Assembly (NCBI RefSeq): GCF_014202415.1
Contig: NZ_JACHGR010000002.1
Location: 62,001-126,000 of the forward strand
Direction: 5' to 3'
Source: Tolumonas osonensis
GTDB taxonomy: Bacteria > Pseudomonadota > Gammaproteobacteria > Enterobacterales > Aeromonadaceae
DNA: 64,000 nucleotides
Shown: positions 38,770-48,145 of the stretch, piece after piece
Position numbering within the stretch: position 1 is the stretch's first letter
Layout: every line of letters begins with the position of its first letter
Program-made: the position numbers and the translations under genes
Notes under the pieces: generated by a model
What the model was told of the DNA's origin: nothing
The model's database searches: none
Seen by the model: only the letters and a program-made list of their open reading frames with translations

Positions 38770-39825
38770 ATGCATTCACTGGATCAGCTGATTGATCAGA
38801 TTAAACCTCTCGATCAGGAATCAATGAAACAGGCTAAACACCGGACCGACGGATTATTAAAACCGCTTGGCAGCCTGGGTCGTCTGGAAGACATCGTCAC
38901 TCAGCTGGCCGGTATTTACCGGACGCCGGAACTGAAACCCGGCCGGAAACAGATCATTGTGATGGCGGCCGATCATGGCGTGTTTGATGAGGGCATTGCG
39001 GTGACACCGAAGAACGTCACTGCGATTCAGGCGTTCAATATGACCCGGGGATTAACCGGCGTTTGCGCTCTGGCTCATGCCGCCGGGGTTGAAGTGAATA
39101 TTGTGGATGTCGGCATCGACTGCGATCCGCTGCCGGGTGTCCTGAATATGAAAGTCGCGCGGGGATGCGGCAATATCGCCAGAGAACCGGCGATGACTCG
39201 TGAGCAGGCGGAACAGCTGCTGCTGGCCAGTGCGAATCTGGCCATAGCTCAGGTGGCTAACGGTGTCTCCGTGCTGGGCGTTGGAGAACTGGGTATCGGA
39301 AATACCACGCCAGCGGCCGCAATGGTCAGCATACTGACCGGCACCAAACCGGAACAGGTTGTCGGGCTCGGCGCCAATTTCCCCAGTGATCGTTTACACC
39401 ACAAAATCGCGGTAGTTGAACAGGCGATTGCCTGTAACCGGCCCGATCCAAATGATGGGCTGGATGTGCTGGCGAAAGTCGGTGGCTTTGATCTGGTTGG
39501 AATGACCGGTGTGATGCTGGGTGGCGCGGCCGCGGGTGTGCCGATCGTACTGGATGGCTTTCTCTCCTATGCCTGCGCATTAGTCGCTTGTCGTATTGCG
39601 CCACAAGTCTGGCACTATCTGCTGCCTTCGCATTTATCCGCCGAAAAAGGCTCCTGTGTCGCCCTGGCACATATGGATTTGAAACCGTTCCTGCAACTGG
39701 AAATGCGTCTGGGTGAGGGGAGTGGCGCTGCTATCGCCATGCAGATCATTGATTCAGCCTGCTCGATGTACCAGCGAATGGGCAAACTGGCTGACGATAA
39801 TCTGGTGTTACCAACCCCTGCCTGA
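38770..39825 (+). CDS. cobT: nicotinate-nucleotide:dimethylbenzimidazole phosphoribosyltransferase
   Basis: 351 residues. [20 protein letters not shown] at the N-terminus, [60 protein letters not shown] and a C-terminal [13 protein letters not shown]-like segment with the catalytic Glu. It makes alpha-ribazole phosphate from a lower-ligand base. No DMB-synthesis gene (bluB or bza) is in the window. Last gene of the operon; I see no plus-strand terminator after it. Confidence 0.95.
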   Translation: MHSLDQLIDQIKPLDQESMKQAKHRTDGLLKPLGSLGRLEDIVTQLAGIYRTPELKPGRKQIIVMAADHGVFDEGIAVTPKNVTAIQAFNMTRGLTGVCALAHAAGVEVNIVDVGIDCDPLPGVLNMKVARGCGNIAREPAMTREQAEQLLLASANLAIAQVANGVSVLGVGELGIGNTTPAAAMVSILTGTKPEQVVGLGANFPSDRLHHKIAVVEQAIACNRPDPNDGLDVLAKVGGFDLVGMTGVMLGGAAAGVPIVLDGFLSYACALVACRIAPQVWHYLLPSHLSAEKGSCVALAHMDLKPFLQLEMRLGEGSGAAIAMQIIDSACSMYQRMGKLADDNLVLPTPA

Positions 39826-39851
39826 ATCCGCTGCCCGCATCGTGAATCCGG

Positions 39852-39895
39852 TAAAAAAATAAGAGAGAATTATTCAGACGGATAATTCTCTCTTA
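39852..39895 (-). terminator. rho-independent terminator, distal
   Basis: AAGAGAGAATTAT/ATAATTCTCTCTT perfect 13-bp stem (39861-39894); on the minus strand it is followed by ATTTTTTTAC, so it stops leftward transcription. The plus-strand side has no T run, so it is a poor cob terminator. Confidence 0.7.
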
Positions 39896-40011
39896 GTGAC
39901 ATACAGTGACGAAATGTGAAAGCTCAGCAAACCCATTTGACATCAACACAAGATACGATGTCGCCATATCTGATGTTTTTCCCTTGTCTCGGTTCCTTTC
40001 ACCTGTCACTC

Positions 40012-40039
40012 AAAAAAGCCCCGGATTATTCATCCGGGG
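40012..40039 (-). terminator. rho-independent terminator of the PTS gene
   Basis: Perfect 8-bp GC-rich stem CCCCGGAT/ATCCGGGG with a 5-base loop; minus-strand reading continues CTTTTTTG. It ends transcription of the PTS gene 36 bp after its stop. Confidence 0.82.
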
Positions 40040-40074
40040 AAGACGCACACTAATCAATCGAGGGTATTTGTCTG

Positions 40075-41451
40075 TTACGCTTCCTGAACTTCCATGGCTG
40101 GTTTCAGCAGCGCATACATCAGGCCCGTCAGCGCAGTACCTGCCGCGATAGCAACCAGATACATCAGCACGTTACCTACCGCGTTCGGGATGGCCAGTAC
40201 AAACAGACCACCATGCGGCGCCATCAGGGTGCAACCGAACAGCATTGATAGCGCGCCAGCCAGGGCACCACCCGCCATGGTTGACGGAATAACACGCATC
40301 GGGTCACGGGCTGCGAAAGGAATGGCACCTTCAGAGATAAAGCACAGACCCAGTACGAAAGAGGCTTTACCGGCTTCACGTTCTGCTTCGGTGAATTTAT
40401 CGCGGGCAACAAAGGTGGCAACACCCATACCTAACGCCGGTACCATGCCTGCCGCCATAATCGCTGCCATCGGCAGGTAAGACTGGGAGGCCAGCAAACC
40501 TACGCCGAAAGTGTAAGCCGCTTTGTTGACCGGACCACCCAGGTCGAAACACTGCATAGCGCCGAGAATGATACCCAGTAACACCGCATTCGCTGAGGTC
40601 ATGCCGGAAAGGAACTGCGTCAGGCCAGACATCGCCGCCGCAACCGGACCGCCCACCACGTAGATCATGGTCAGGCCGGTGATTAATGAGGAAATCAGCG
40701 GAATGATCAGGATCGGTTTTAACGCTTCCATCGTTTGTGGCAGTTTTACATTATCGGCAACCAGACGGGCACTGTACCCTGCCAGGAACCCGGCTACGAT
40801 CCCGCCCAGAAAGCCGGCTCCGGCGGACGATGCCAGCATGCCACCGATCAGGCCGGGAGCCAGACCCGGACGGTCAGCAATAGAAAACGCGATGAAACCA
40901 GCCAGCACAGGCACCATCAGACCGAATGCGCCGGCACCACCGCCGATCTGCATCAGGGCGGCAGCCAGTGTTCCCGGCTCTTTAAAGGCCGTGATCCCGA
41001 AAACGAAGGAGAGGGCAATACATAACCCACCAGCGACGACCAGCGGCAGCATGTGCGACACACCGGTCATCAGGTGTTTGTAGACACCGGGTAATTCGGC
41101 TTTTCCGGCATGAGACGACGATGCCGAATTACCTTTGAAAGTATTCTGTGTTGTGAGTGCGTTATCGAGTTCCTGGGCTGTCTTCTTGAGCGCCGCGCCG
41201 GTACTGGTTTTATATAGTTTTTTACCTGCGAAGCGGGATAAATCCAGCTCAATATCAGCGGCAATAATGACCACATCCGCCTGGGCGATTTCCTCACTGG
41301 TTAAGGCATTTTTTGCGCCGACTGAACCCCGGGTTTCAACCTTGATCCAGTGACCACGTTTTTTTGCCTCTTCTTCCAGCGCTTCCGCAGCCATAAAGGT
41401 ATGGGCAACACCTGTCGGGCAGGCGGTGATAGCAACGATACGTTTGCTCAT
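40075..41451 (-). CDS. PTS fructose-family transporter, IIB-IIC components
   Basis: 458 residues from the ATG at 41451 (AAGGTGT before it); the frame extends 14 codons further to 41493. An N-terminal IIB domain has the phospho-Cys in [19 protein letters not shown], then a linker (about 105-125) and a IIC domain with multiple helices including [40 protein letters not shown] and [19 protein letters not shown]. No IIA domain. The enzyme phosphorylates fructose or a related sugar during uptake. It lies 109 bp downstream of, and in line with, the shikimate-dehydrogenase-like gene. Confidence 0.9.
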   Translation of the reverse strand: MSKRIVAITACPTGVAHTFMAAEALEEEAKKRGHWIKVETRGSVGAKNALTSEEIAQADVVIIAADIELDLSRFAGKKLYKTSTGAALKKTAQELDNALTTQNTFKGNSASSSHAGKAELPGVYKHLMTGVSHMLPLVVAGGLCIALSFVFGITAFKEPGTLAAALMQIGGGAGAFGLMVPVLAGFIAFSIADRPGLAPGLIGGMLASSAGAGFLGGIVAGFLAGYSARLVADNVKLPQTMEALKPILIIPLISSLITGLTMIYVVGGPVAAAMSGLTQFLSGMTSANAVLLGIILGAMQCFDLGGPVNKAAYTFGVGLLASQSYLPMAAIMAAGMVPALGMGVATFVARDKFTEAEREAGKASFVLGLCFISEGAIPFAARDPMRVIPSTMAGGALAGALSMLFGCTLMAPHGGLFVLAIPNAVGNVLMYLVAIAAGTALTGLMYALLKPAMEVQEA

Positions 41452-41559
41452 GGGGGACACCTTATGTTTATCTTTTGTTGTGGTGGATAACAATCACCTC
41501 AGTGAACGTCACTGTTGCCGAAGTGATTGCTGTTTTTGGAAATCGTTGGATATCTGAAA

Positions 41560-42378
41560 TTATTCCCGCGAATATTTAGCCGCCTGCCGGAATAATTCTT
41601 CGCTTGGTCGGATACCGGTATAAAGCGCAAATTGTTCTACGGCCTGTATCGCAAAAACTTCAGAGCCGGTTATCACGGTTTTATTCTGTGATTTGGCGTA
41701 ACGAATTAACGGTGTTTCGGCTGGCAAGGCGACGACATCGAAAATAACTTTCGCGTTATTCACTTCGGCTTCCTCATAGGCCAGCTTATCGCTGTCCGGT
41801 CCGCCGGCCATGCCGAGCGGGGTCGCATTAATCAACAGGTCTGCCTGAATGCCTTCCATATCCGGCCGCCATTCATATCCGCATAATTCGGCAAGTTGTT
41901 TCCCGGTTTTTTCATCAATGGCGACGATAAAACCTTTTTTGAAGCCTGCGTCTTTCAGGGCACAAGCCACGGCTTTGGCCATACCGCCACTGCCACGCAG
42001 GGTAAACACCAGATCTGTCGGCACCTGATACTGCGCCAGCAATTTCGCAATCGCGATATAATCGGTGTTGTAAGCTTTTAAATAACCATTGGTATTCACG
42101 ATGGTATTGACGGAATTAATGGATTTGGCTGAAGGATCCAACTCATCCACCATCGGAATACAGGCTTCCTTAAATGGCATTGAAATAGCACAACCACGGA
42201 TACCGAGCGCGCGGACACCACCGATTGCCGCATTTAAATCAGTCGTGGTGAACGCCTTATAGAGATAATCCAGATCCAGCGCATCATATAAATAGTTATG
42301 GAATCTGGTTCCGAAATTACTGGGTCTTGCTGCTAATGACATACAGATAGTCGTATCTTTATTCAGATTTCTGGTCAT
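41560..42378 (-). CDS. shikimate 5-dehydrogenase-like protein
   Basis: 272 residues of the HI0607/SdhL-like branch. MSLAARPSNFGTRFHNYLYD replaces the canonical substrate loop; ISMPFKEACIPMVDELDPSA contains the catalytic Lys, VNTIVNTNGYLKAYNTDY the Asn/Asp pair, VFTLRGSGGMAKAVACAL the cofactor loop and LLINATPLGMAGGPDSD a later conserved block. Such paralogues use shikimate poorly, so the true substrate may be another polyol or cyclitol. Divergent from the SgrR-type regulator, upstream of the PTS gene. Confidence 0.83.
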   Translation of the reverse strand: MTRNLNKDTTICMSLAARPSNFGTRFHNYLYDALDLDYLYKAFTTTDLNAAIGGVRALGIRGCAISMPFKEACIPMVDELDPSAKSINSVNTIVNTNGYLKAYNTDYIAIAKLLAQYQVPTDLVFTLRGSGGMAKAVACALKDAGFKKGFIVAIDEKTGKQLAELCGYEWRPDMEGIQADLLINATPLGMAGGPDSDKLAYEEAEVNNAKVIFDVVALPAETPLIRYAKSQNKTVITGSEVFAIQAVEQFALYTGIRPSEELFRQAAKYSRE

Positions 42379-42407
42379 CTCTTTAATTCCATACTTGAAT
42401 TGATATT

Positions 42408-42442
42408 TTTATTTCCGGTTTGATAAATAAGCCGGAAATAAA
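42408..42442. repeat. inverted repeat in the divergent sgrR-like/aroE-like promoter region
   Basis: TTTATTTCCGG and CCGGAAATAAA, perfect 11-bp arms separated by 13 bases, in the 159-bp gap. It may be an operator for the SgrR-type protein or an RNA hairpin in the leftward leader. A second short palindrome AACCGCCGGTT follows immediately. Confidence 0.5.
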
Positions 42443-42537
42443 CCGCCGGTTGTTTTTATGCTTGCCGTTGAGAAAATAATGGATTAAAAAGGTGTTATTA
42501 AAAATTGCTGATTTTTACTTAATTTGGTTCCTCTTTT

Positions 42538-44370
42538 ATGTCAGGACGTCGGCTTGAACAGCAGTATCTGAAACTACGCCATCACTTTGGTTCCCAGGCA
42601 GTAATGACCACGCTGCAGGAGCTGGCGGACCGGCTTTTCTGCACGCGGCGGCATATGCGTAACCTACTGACGCAGATGCAGGCGCTGGGCTGGATAACCT
42701 GGCAGGCAGAACCGGGGCGGGGACATCGCTCGATGCTGCAATTACTGCGCAGCGAGCATCAGTTGCTGAGTGATAAGGCCGATAAGCTGCTGGATTCCGG
42801 CCAGTTCAGTGAAGCGATCAATCTGCTCGGCGAGGAAAAACAACTCATTGCGCCGTTATTGCGGGCCAAGCTGGGTTATAGCATCCGGGCCGATCACCAG
42901 GTGCTGCGTGTGCCTTATTACCGCACCATGCCGAATCTCTATCCCGGCACGCCGCTGCGACGCTCAGAACTGCATCTGGTCCGACAGATTTTTAGCGGAT
43001 TGACCCGCATAAATGAGGAAAAAGGGGAAGTGGAAGCGGATTTGGCGCATCACTGGCGCATGCTGGATCCGCTGCACTGGCGTTTCTATCTGCGACCGGC
43101 AATTCAATTTCATGACGGCCGGACACTTTCTGCTGCCGATGTGATTGCTTCCTTAAACCGCTGCGCCCGGTTACCGCTGTTCTCCCATATTGAACAAATC
43201 AGTGAAGCGGGTGCATTAAGTATCAATATCCGCTTATCTGAACCGGATAACCGGCTTCCGCTGTTGCTGACCAATATTGAAGCCATGATCTTGCCGGCTG
43301 ATCATGATGCCCGATCCGATTTTGCTTCCATGCCGGTGGGGACTGGGCCATATCTGGTTGCAGAAAATGATGACTGGCATTTACGGCTCAAAGCGTTTGA
43401 TCATTACTTTGGCTACCGCGCCTTGCTTGATGAGGTTGAGATCCTGATGTGGCCGGATCTGACGTCATCGTCATTACCGGCGGCGCAGAAATCAGCCGCG
43501 CCGTCTCCTGATCCAAACCGCAAGGAGAAAGCGATCTCCGCCGAGACCGCAACCTGGCTCAGCTCCAGCCTCAGTGATGTGGATTATGCCGCCGGTTTGG
43601 CAGCCGGATTTACCGGAAAACCCTCTGACGAATTCCGGGAAATGTTTCTGGAGCGGGGCGGATATTTCCTGCTTTGTGATAGCCGATCACCCTATTGGCA
43701 AAACATAGAACAGCGTCGATGGTTGCGGGAAACGCTGAGCCCGCACAGTTTGCTGCAACAGCTGGTGGAGTCTATCCGTCATTTCTGGGTACCTACGGGC
43801 AGTCTGCTGCCCAGCTGGTTTCACTGCATGATCCCCGGCGAGTCGGAAAATCCGTTTACCTCTGAACACGTTACCACCGGGCAGTCCGCAGTTGCTCATA
43901 AACCGGATATGCCGGTGCTGAAACTGGCCTATCACGAACAGCATCCGGAATATGACATGCTGACCCGGCTGATGGCGCAGAATCTGGCGGAAAAAGGTGT
44001 TCGTCTGGAAATAACGGAACTTGATTACACGGACTGGGCCAATGGCAATGCGGAGGTTGATCTTTGGCTGGGCACCGTCAATTTTGCGGTGCCCGAGATA
44101 TGGAATGTCGGCGTCTGGTTGCTTGGAACGCCGTTACTCCGGCACTCCGTCTCCGGTGGGGATCCGCTATTGCTGGATGACTGGTTGCGAAGCTGGCGTA
44201 ACGAATCGCTCAGTTCCGAACAATTAATGAGAAGAATTACCGGTTCCGGCTGGTTGCAACCGCTGTTTCACCACTGGATGCGTCTGAAAGGGCCGGAACA
44301 GGCCAAGGGCATCCATCTGAATAATCTGGGCTGGTTTGACTTTAAATCCACCTGGATGGAGCCCGAATAG
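42538..44370 (+). CDS. SgrR-type transcriptional regulator with solute-binding domain
   Basis: 610 residues. The N-terminal winged helix (LQQ-type TTLQELADRLFCTRRHMRNL then GWITWQAEPGRGHRSML) is followed from about residue 140 by an extracellular solute-binding protein family 5 domain (LHLVRQIFSGLTRINEEKGE, WRFYLRPAIQFHDGRTLSAA, PVGTGPYLVAENDDWHLRLK). In enterobacteria SgrR senses sugar-phosphate stress and activates sgrS; here no sgrS-like RNA or setA is evident. Divergence from a PTS operon suggests direct control of it. Slightly longer than the roughly 550-residue SgrR. Confidence 0.87.
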   Translation: MSGRRLEQQYLKLRHHFGSQAVMTTLQELADRLFCTRRHMRNLLTQMQALGWITWQAEPGRGHRSMLQLLRSEHQLLSDKADKLLDSGQFSEAINLLGEEKQLIAPLLRAKLGYSIRADHQVLRVPYYRTMPNLYPGTPLRRSELHLVRQIFSGLTRINEEKGEVEADLAHHWRMLDPLHWRFYLRPAIQFHDGRTLSAADVIASLNRCARLPLFSHIEQISEAGALSINIRLSEPDNRLPLLLTNIEAMILPADHDARSDFASMPVGTGPYLVAENDDWHLRLKAFDHYFGYRALLDEVEILMWPDLTSSSLPAAQKSAAPSPDPNRKEKAISAETATWLSSSLSDVDYAAGLAAGFTGKPSDEFREMFLERGGYFLLCDSRSPYWQNIEQRRWLRETLSPHSLLQQLVESIRHFWVPTGSLLPSWFHCMIPGESENPFTSEHVTTGQSAVAHKPDMPVLKLAYHEQHPEYDMLTRLMAQNLAEKGVRLEITELDYTDWANGNAEVDLWLGTVNFAVPEIWNVGVWLLGTPLLRHSVSGGDPLLLDDWLRSWRNESLSSEQLMRRITGSGWLQPLFHHWMRLKGPEQAKGIHLNNLGWFDFKSTWMEPE

Positions 44371-44372
44371 TC

Positions 44373-46232
44373 TTAGCCGGAGGATCCATCCCGTGGCGTA
44401 TAGTGGGTGTGCAGCAGCGCGTGCGCCTTATGACTGCAAGGGCCTTCCGGCAGAAATTCCCGGTAGATCTGAAGTACCTGCGGGTTTTCGTGCGATTTAC
44501 GCACCACATAATGAGCGTCTTCGCTGTAGATCGCTTTGGCCCGTTTGGCCCGGATCTCCGGACTGGTCGGGATCGGCTGACCGCCACCACCCAGACACCC
44601 GCCCGGACAGGCCATCATTTCGATGAAATGACAGGTACTGAAAATACCCCCGTTTTTGATGTCTTCCATCACCTTGTGAATGTTGGCTGTCCCGTGTGCG
44701 ATACCGACCCGGAGGGTCACTCCTTTCAGCCATTCAAAATCGGTGAACAGATGACTGAGCAGTTCGGGCACCGGTCCGACTTCGGTCACCGGCAGTTCTG
44801 CCAGGCGAATGCCTTCGAACCCACGCACCGGAATAATGTCGGCATTTTCGAAGAAACTCTCGACCTTTTTGCCTGTGACTAGTTCCAGCACGGTGCGCAG
44901 GGCGGCTTCCATCACGCCGCCCGTAGCACCAAAAATAACCCCCGAACCCGTAGGATCGCCAAAAGGCTCGTCGAATCCGCTTTTCGGCATCTTTGGTAAA
45001 TCAATACCGGATTCGCGCATCATTTTCACCAGTTCCCGGGTGGTAATCGCAAAATCGACGTCCTGGAAACCTGACGCGGTCATCTCCGGCCGGCTACATT
45101 CAAACTTTTTGGCTGTGCAGGGCATCAGGGCCACGGAAACGATATTTTTCGGATCGATCCCTCTCTTCTCTGCGTAGTAGGTCTTGATCATGGCGCCGAA
45201 CATCTGTTGCGGACTCTTGGCAGTAGACAGCAGCGGGAGCATTTCGGGATAAAAGTATTCGATGTATTTGATCCAGCCCGGACAGCAGCTACTGAGCTGG
45301 GGCAACTGGGTAGCGGGGGATTCTCCGGTTAACGACTGATGCAGACGCTGGAGCAATTCGGTGCCTTCTTCGATAATCGTCAGATCAGCGGAAAAGTTCG
45401 TATCGAACACTGCATCGAAGCCTATGCGCCTGATTGCCGTATTCATCTCGAAGGTGAGCGGCGTGCCCGGTTCCAGCCCGAAATATTCCCCGATAGACGC
45501 CCGCGGTGCCGGGGCGGTTTGTATCACCACGTGTTTGGTCGGATCGTCGAGCATGGTCCAGACCTCGTCGGTCTGATCGACTTCGCTGAGCGCACCGGTC
45601 GGACAGTGGTTAATGCACTGGCCGCATTCTATGCAAACGGCGGTGGCCAGCATGTTCTCGCCGAACGTGGAGATTCTGGCGTTTTCACCGCGCCCGGTGA
45701 GCGTCAGGCAACCGACGTCCTGAAGTTCGTTACAGGCCCGCACACAGCGCCGACAAAGGATGCACTTGTTCATATCGCGCACGATGGAAGCACCGGAACC
45801 ATCAATGGCATAACGGGGTGCCTCCGGTCGGCCAAAACGGAAACAGTCAATACCGTACTCGGCCGCCAGCGATTGCAGTTCACAGTTGTGATTGCGCTTG
45901 CAGGTATTACAGTCGCCATAATGGGTGGCAAGCAACATTTCGAGAATATGCCGCCGGGCAGTGCGTATTGCACTACTGGTAGTGGTTATTCTGATCGGCC
46001 GGGTGATCGGATAGGTACAGGCTGTCTGCAAACAATCCACGCCTTCGATCTCAACCATGCAGATCCGGCAGATACCAACCGGTCTGAGATCCGGATGATC
46101 ACACAGCGTCGGTATCCGTACGCCGATGCTTCTGGCCGCAGCCAGAATCGTCGTTCCGGAAGGAACAGTGACCTCGGTACCATCAATCGTAACCGTGATG
46201 GCGTCGGCGGTAGTATCAACAGGCATGACCAT
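44373..46232 (-). CDS. hydA: [FeFe] hydrogenase catalytic subunit, NADH-linked type
   Basis: 619 residues. N-terminal 2Fe-2S domain (LCDHPDLRPVGICRICMVEI), His-Cys3 cluster (HYGDCNTCKRNHNCELQ), two 4Fe-4S motifs (CILCRRCVRAC, CIECGQCINHC), then the H-cluster domain with L1 SSCCPGW at about residue 317, L2 MPCTAKKFE at about 372 and L3 EMMACPGGCLGGGGQP at about 544, and a small-subunit tail. All H-cluster cysteines are present. It starts directly after the hydB stop (TAA-ATG). It produces or uses H2 with electrons from the NADH-oxidising partner. Maturases HydEFG are not in the window. Confidence 0.93.
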   Translation of the reverse strand: MVMPVDTTADAITVTIDGTEVTVPSGTTILAAARSIGVRIPTLCDHPDLRPVGICRICMVEIEGVDCLQTACTYPITRPIRITTTSSAIRTARRHILEMLLATHYGDCNTCKRNHNCELQSLAAEYGIDCFRFGRPEAPRYAIDGSGASIVRDMNKCILCRRCVRACNELQDVGCLTLTGRGENARISTFGENMLATAVCIECGQCINHCPTGALSEVDQTDEVWTMLDDPTKHVVIQTAPAPRASIGEYFGLEPGTPLTFEMNTAIRRIGFDAVFDTNFSADLTIIEEGTELLQRLHQSLTGESPATQLPQLSSCCPGWIKYIEYFYPEMLPLLSTAKSPQQMFGAMIKTYYAEKRGIDPKNIVSVALMPCTAKKFECSRPEMTASGFQDVDFAITTRELVKMMRESGIDLPKMPKSGFDEPFGDPTGSGVIFGATGGVMEAALRTVLELVTGKKVESFFENADIIPVRGFEGIRLAELPVTEVGPVPELLSHLFTDFEWLKGVTLRVGIAHGTANIHKVMEDIKNGGIFSTCHFIEMMACPGGCLGGGGQPIPTSPEIRAKRAKAIYSEDAHYVVRKSHENPQVLQIYREFLPEGPCSHKAHALLHTHYTPRDGSSG

Positions 46233-47960
46233 TTATCGGTTCCTTTCTACATCGGCTTTACCGTCAACAGACGGTGCGGCTAGACGGGCTGTTAGCTCGT
46301 CGCGGAAATACTCATTGATCGCGAGCAGGATCTTCGGACTGGTCTGGCCCAGCCCGCATTTTGACGTCATCCGGATGGTTTTGCAGAGGCTAAGCAGTTC
46401 ATCCAGCTGACGACGAGTACAGGTGCCGGCAAGCAACATCCGGATACCACTGAGCAGGATGCCATTGCCATCACGACAAGGCGTACATTGACCGCAGGAT
46501 TCATCGACAAAGAACTCAAGGTAATTTTCCGCGACCTCAAGAAGATCCCGCTCAGGCCCATAGATGATGACGGTACTGCCTGCGCCAATATCCTCATAAG
46601 CCAGCTGCCGGTTGAACGCAGCCGCTGGCAGCAGAGTTCCTGAATAACCGCCGATCTGAACGGCTTTGGCGCCTTCGCCGCCCACAAGCGTCAGCAACCC
46701 GGCGACCGTTATGCCCCAGGGTAATTCATAAAGTCCGGGCCGGGCACAGTCCCCGGAGACACTGAAGAGTTTGAAGCCTTTCGATTTGGCCGTGCCGATG
46801 CCGGAGAACCATTCCGCCCCGCGCGCCAAAATGACGCTGACTGTAGCCAGTGTTTCGACATTGTTGACCACGGTCGGCTGGCCATGCAGACCGATTTCCG
46901 TCGGGTAGGGTGGCCGGCTGCGCGGTTCACCGCGTTTTCCTTCCAGCGATTCGAGCAGTGCGGTTTCCTCTCCACAGATATAGGCTCCAGCACCCAGACG
47001 AAGATGAATCTCAAAGTTGAATCCCTTGCTACCGAGAATGTCATTACCCAGCAAACCGGCTTCACGCCGGGCTTTCAGTATCTGTTCCAGCTGAGGCAGG
47101 AGTTTGGCATATTCAGCCCTAAGATAGAGGAACCCCTTGCTGGCACCAATGGCCCTGGCGGCGATGGTCATGCCCTCAAACACCAGATCCGCGAACCGGG
47201 TCAGGATGAACCGGTCCTTGAATGTACCCGGTTCACCTTCATCGGCATTACAGACCACATAGTGGGTGTCACCACTGGCGTTGGCAGCCATTTTCCATTT
47301 TGTACCGGTAGGAAAACCGGCCCCACCACGTCCGCAAAGGCCCGATGCCGACACTTCAGCCATGATCTCATCCGCGCTCATGGCGATGGCCTGACGGAGA
47401 CCGCTGTCGGCGGTATGGTTGGCATAAATCCGGGCTGTGGTGAATGTCTCGCCGACCTTGCCAGTCAACGGACGATGGGCAAGAAATGCCTCGGTACATT
47501 CGCGGATGATTCGGGGAATGTCTTCGGTCGAGAGATGAGAAAAGACCTCGTTATTGATCATCATCGCCGGCGCCTGATCATCCATGCCGATAGAACCGGT
47601 CCACTCGAGGGAAAACATGCCATCCGGCGTGGTTTCGCCAACGCGGATGCCCAGCTCTTTTTCAAGCTGCAACGCGATCTCTTTCGCGCCTTTCATGATG
47701 GAGGCAATGTCCCGGCTCAGGCGAATAATGAACTTGCCCTTTGGACGGGTATGAATGAAACGGTAGAAAGTGGCGACACTCCAGACGCCGGAGGCATGCA
47801 TGCCCAGCAAATCGCCAACCTGTTGCATGGCCGATTCAGAAACATAACCATATTTTTCCTGAATCGCCCAGAGGATAGGGAGCAGCGCCGACCGCTGGCG
47901 ATCGTATTTCTCCACGATCTCCGTGATAAAAGTCCTGCTTTCTTCCTGCTCTGACAACAT
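46233..47960 (-). CDS. hydB: hydrogenase NADH-oxidising subunit, NuoE-NuoF fusion
   Basis: 575 residues; GGAGGAAGG precedes the start. Residues about 1-160 are a NuoE-like thioredoxin fold (LLPILWAIQEKYGYVSESAM, KELGIRVGETTPDGMFSLEW), but all four 2Fe-2S cysteines are replaced. The NuoF part is complete: GLCGRGGAGFPTGTKWKMAA for FMN, GAYICGEETALLESLEGKRG for NADH, and ESCGQCTPCRDG with SKCGLGQTSP for the 4Fe-4S cluster. No C-terminal ferredoxin domain. First gene of the two-gene operon. It supplies electrons from NADH to HydA, with or without bifurcation. Confidence 0.9.
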   Translation of the reverse strand: MLSEQEESRTFITEIVEKYDRQRSALLPILWAIQEKYGYVSESAMQQVGDLLGMHASGVWSVATFYRFIHTRPKGKFIIRLSRDIASIMKGAKEIALQLEKELGIRVGETTPDGMFSLEWTGSIGMDDQAPAMMINNEVFSHLSTEDIPRIIRECTEAFLAHRPLTGKVGETFTTARIYANHTADSGLRQAIAMSADEIMAEVSASGLCGRGGAGFPTGTKWKMAANASGDTHYVVCNADEGEPGTFKDRFILTRFADLVFEGMTIAARAIGASKGFLYLRAEYAKLLPQLEQILKARREAGLLGNDILGSKGFNFEIHLRLGAGAYICGEETALLESLEGKRGEPRSRPPYPTEIGLHGQPTVVNNVETLATVSVILARGAEWFSGIGTAKSKGFKLFSVSGDCARPGLYELPWGITVAGLLTLVGGEGAKAVQIGGYSGTLLPAAAFNRQLAYEDIGAGSTVIIYGPERDLLEVAENYLEFFVDESCGQCTPCRDGNGILLSGIRMLLAGTCTRRQLDELLSLCKTIRMTSKCGLGQTSPKILLAINEYFRDELTARLAAPSVDGKADVERNR

Positions 47961-48100
47961 TACGGCCTTCCTCCGGATTCAGCAATATCACTTTATGATC
48001 ATAGCAAGGCTGGATATGCGCGGCGGTCGGAGGGGGAAATTAATTTGGTGGCGTCATCAATCCTTCCACCCTGATAACTGGCTTGATTGTAACTGATGGC

Positions 48101-48123
48101 GGTATATACTCTAGGTATACACC
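48101..48123. promoter_or_regulatory. VapBC operator/promoter palindrome
   Basis: GGTATATAC-TCTAG-GTATACACC, 9-bp arms with one mismatch, 22 bp before the vapB start. Typical position for autorepression by the VapBC complex. Confidence 0.6.
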
Positions 48124-48145
48124 ATTTCGTAAACAGGAGATCGCT

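Noticed and set aside
39861-39894. Hairpin as terminator of the cob operon
   Set aside because: The plus strand has no T run after the stem; the T run is on the minus strand, so I assigned it to leftward transcription.
42379-42537. sgrS-like small RNA next to the SgrR-type gene
   Set aside because: Only 159 bp are available and I see no sgrS-like pairing region followed by a terminator with a long U tail.
45339-46283. 314-codon plus-strand open frame opposite hydA
   Set aside because: Antisense to the hydrogenase gene with intact H-cluster motifs; no family features.
46884-47954. 356-codon plus-strand open frame opposite hydB
   Set aside because: Long, but lies antisense within a gene with complete NuoF motifs; its translation shows no recognisable domain. 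Shadow of a GC-rich gene.
47961-48100. FNR site upstream of hydB
   Set aside because: TATGATCATA is palindromic, but no TTGAT-N4-ATCAA match with correct spacing was found.
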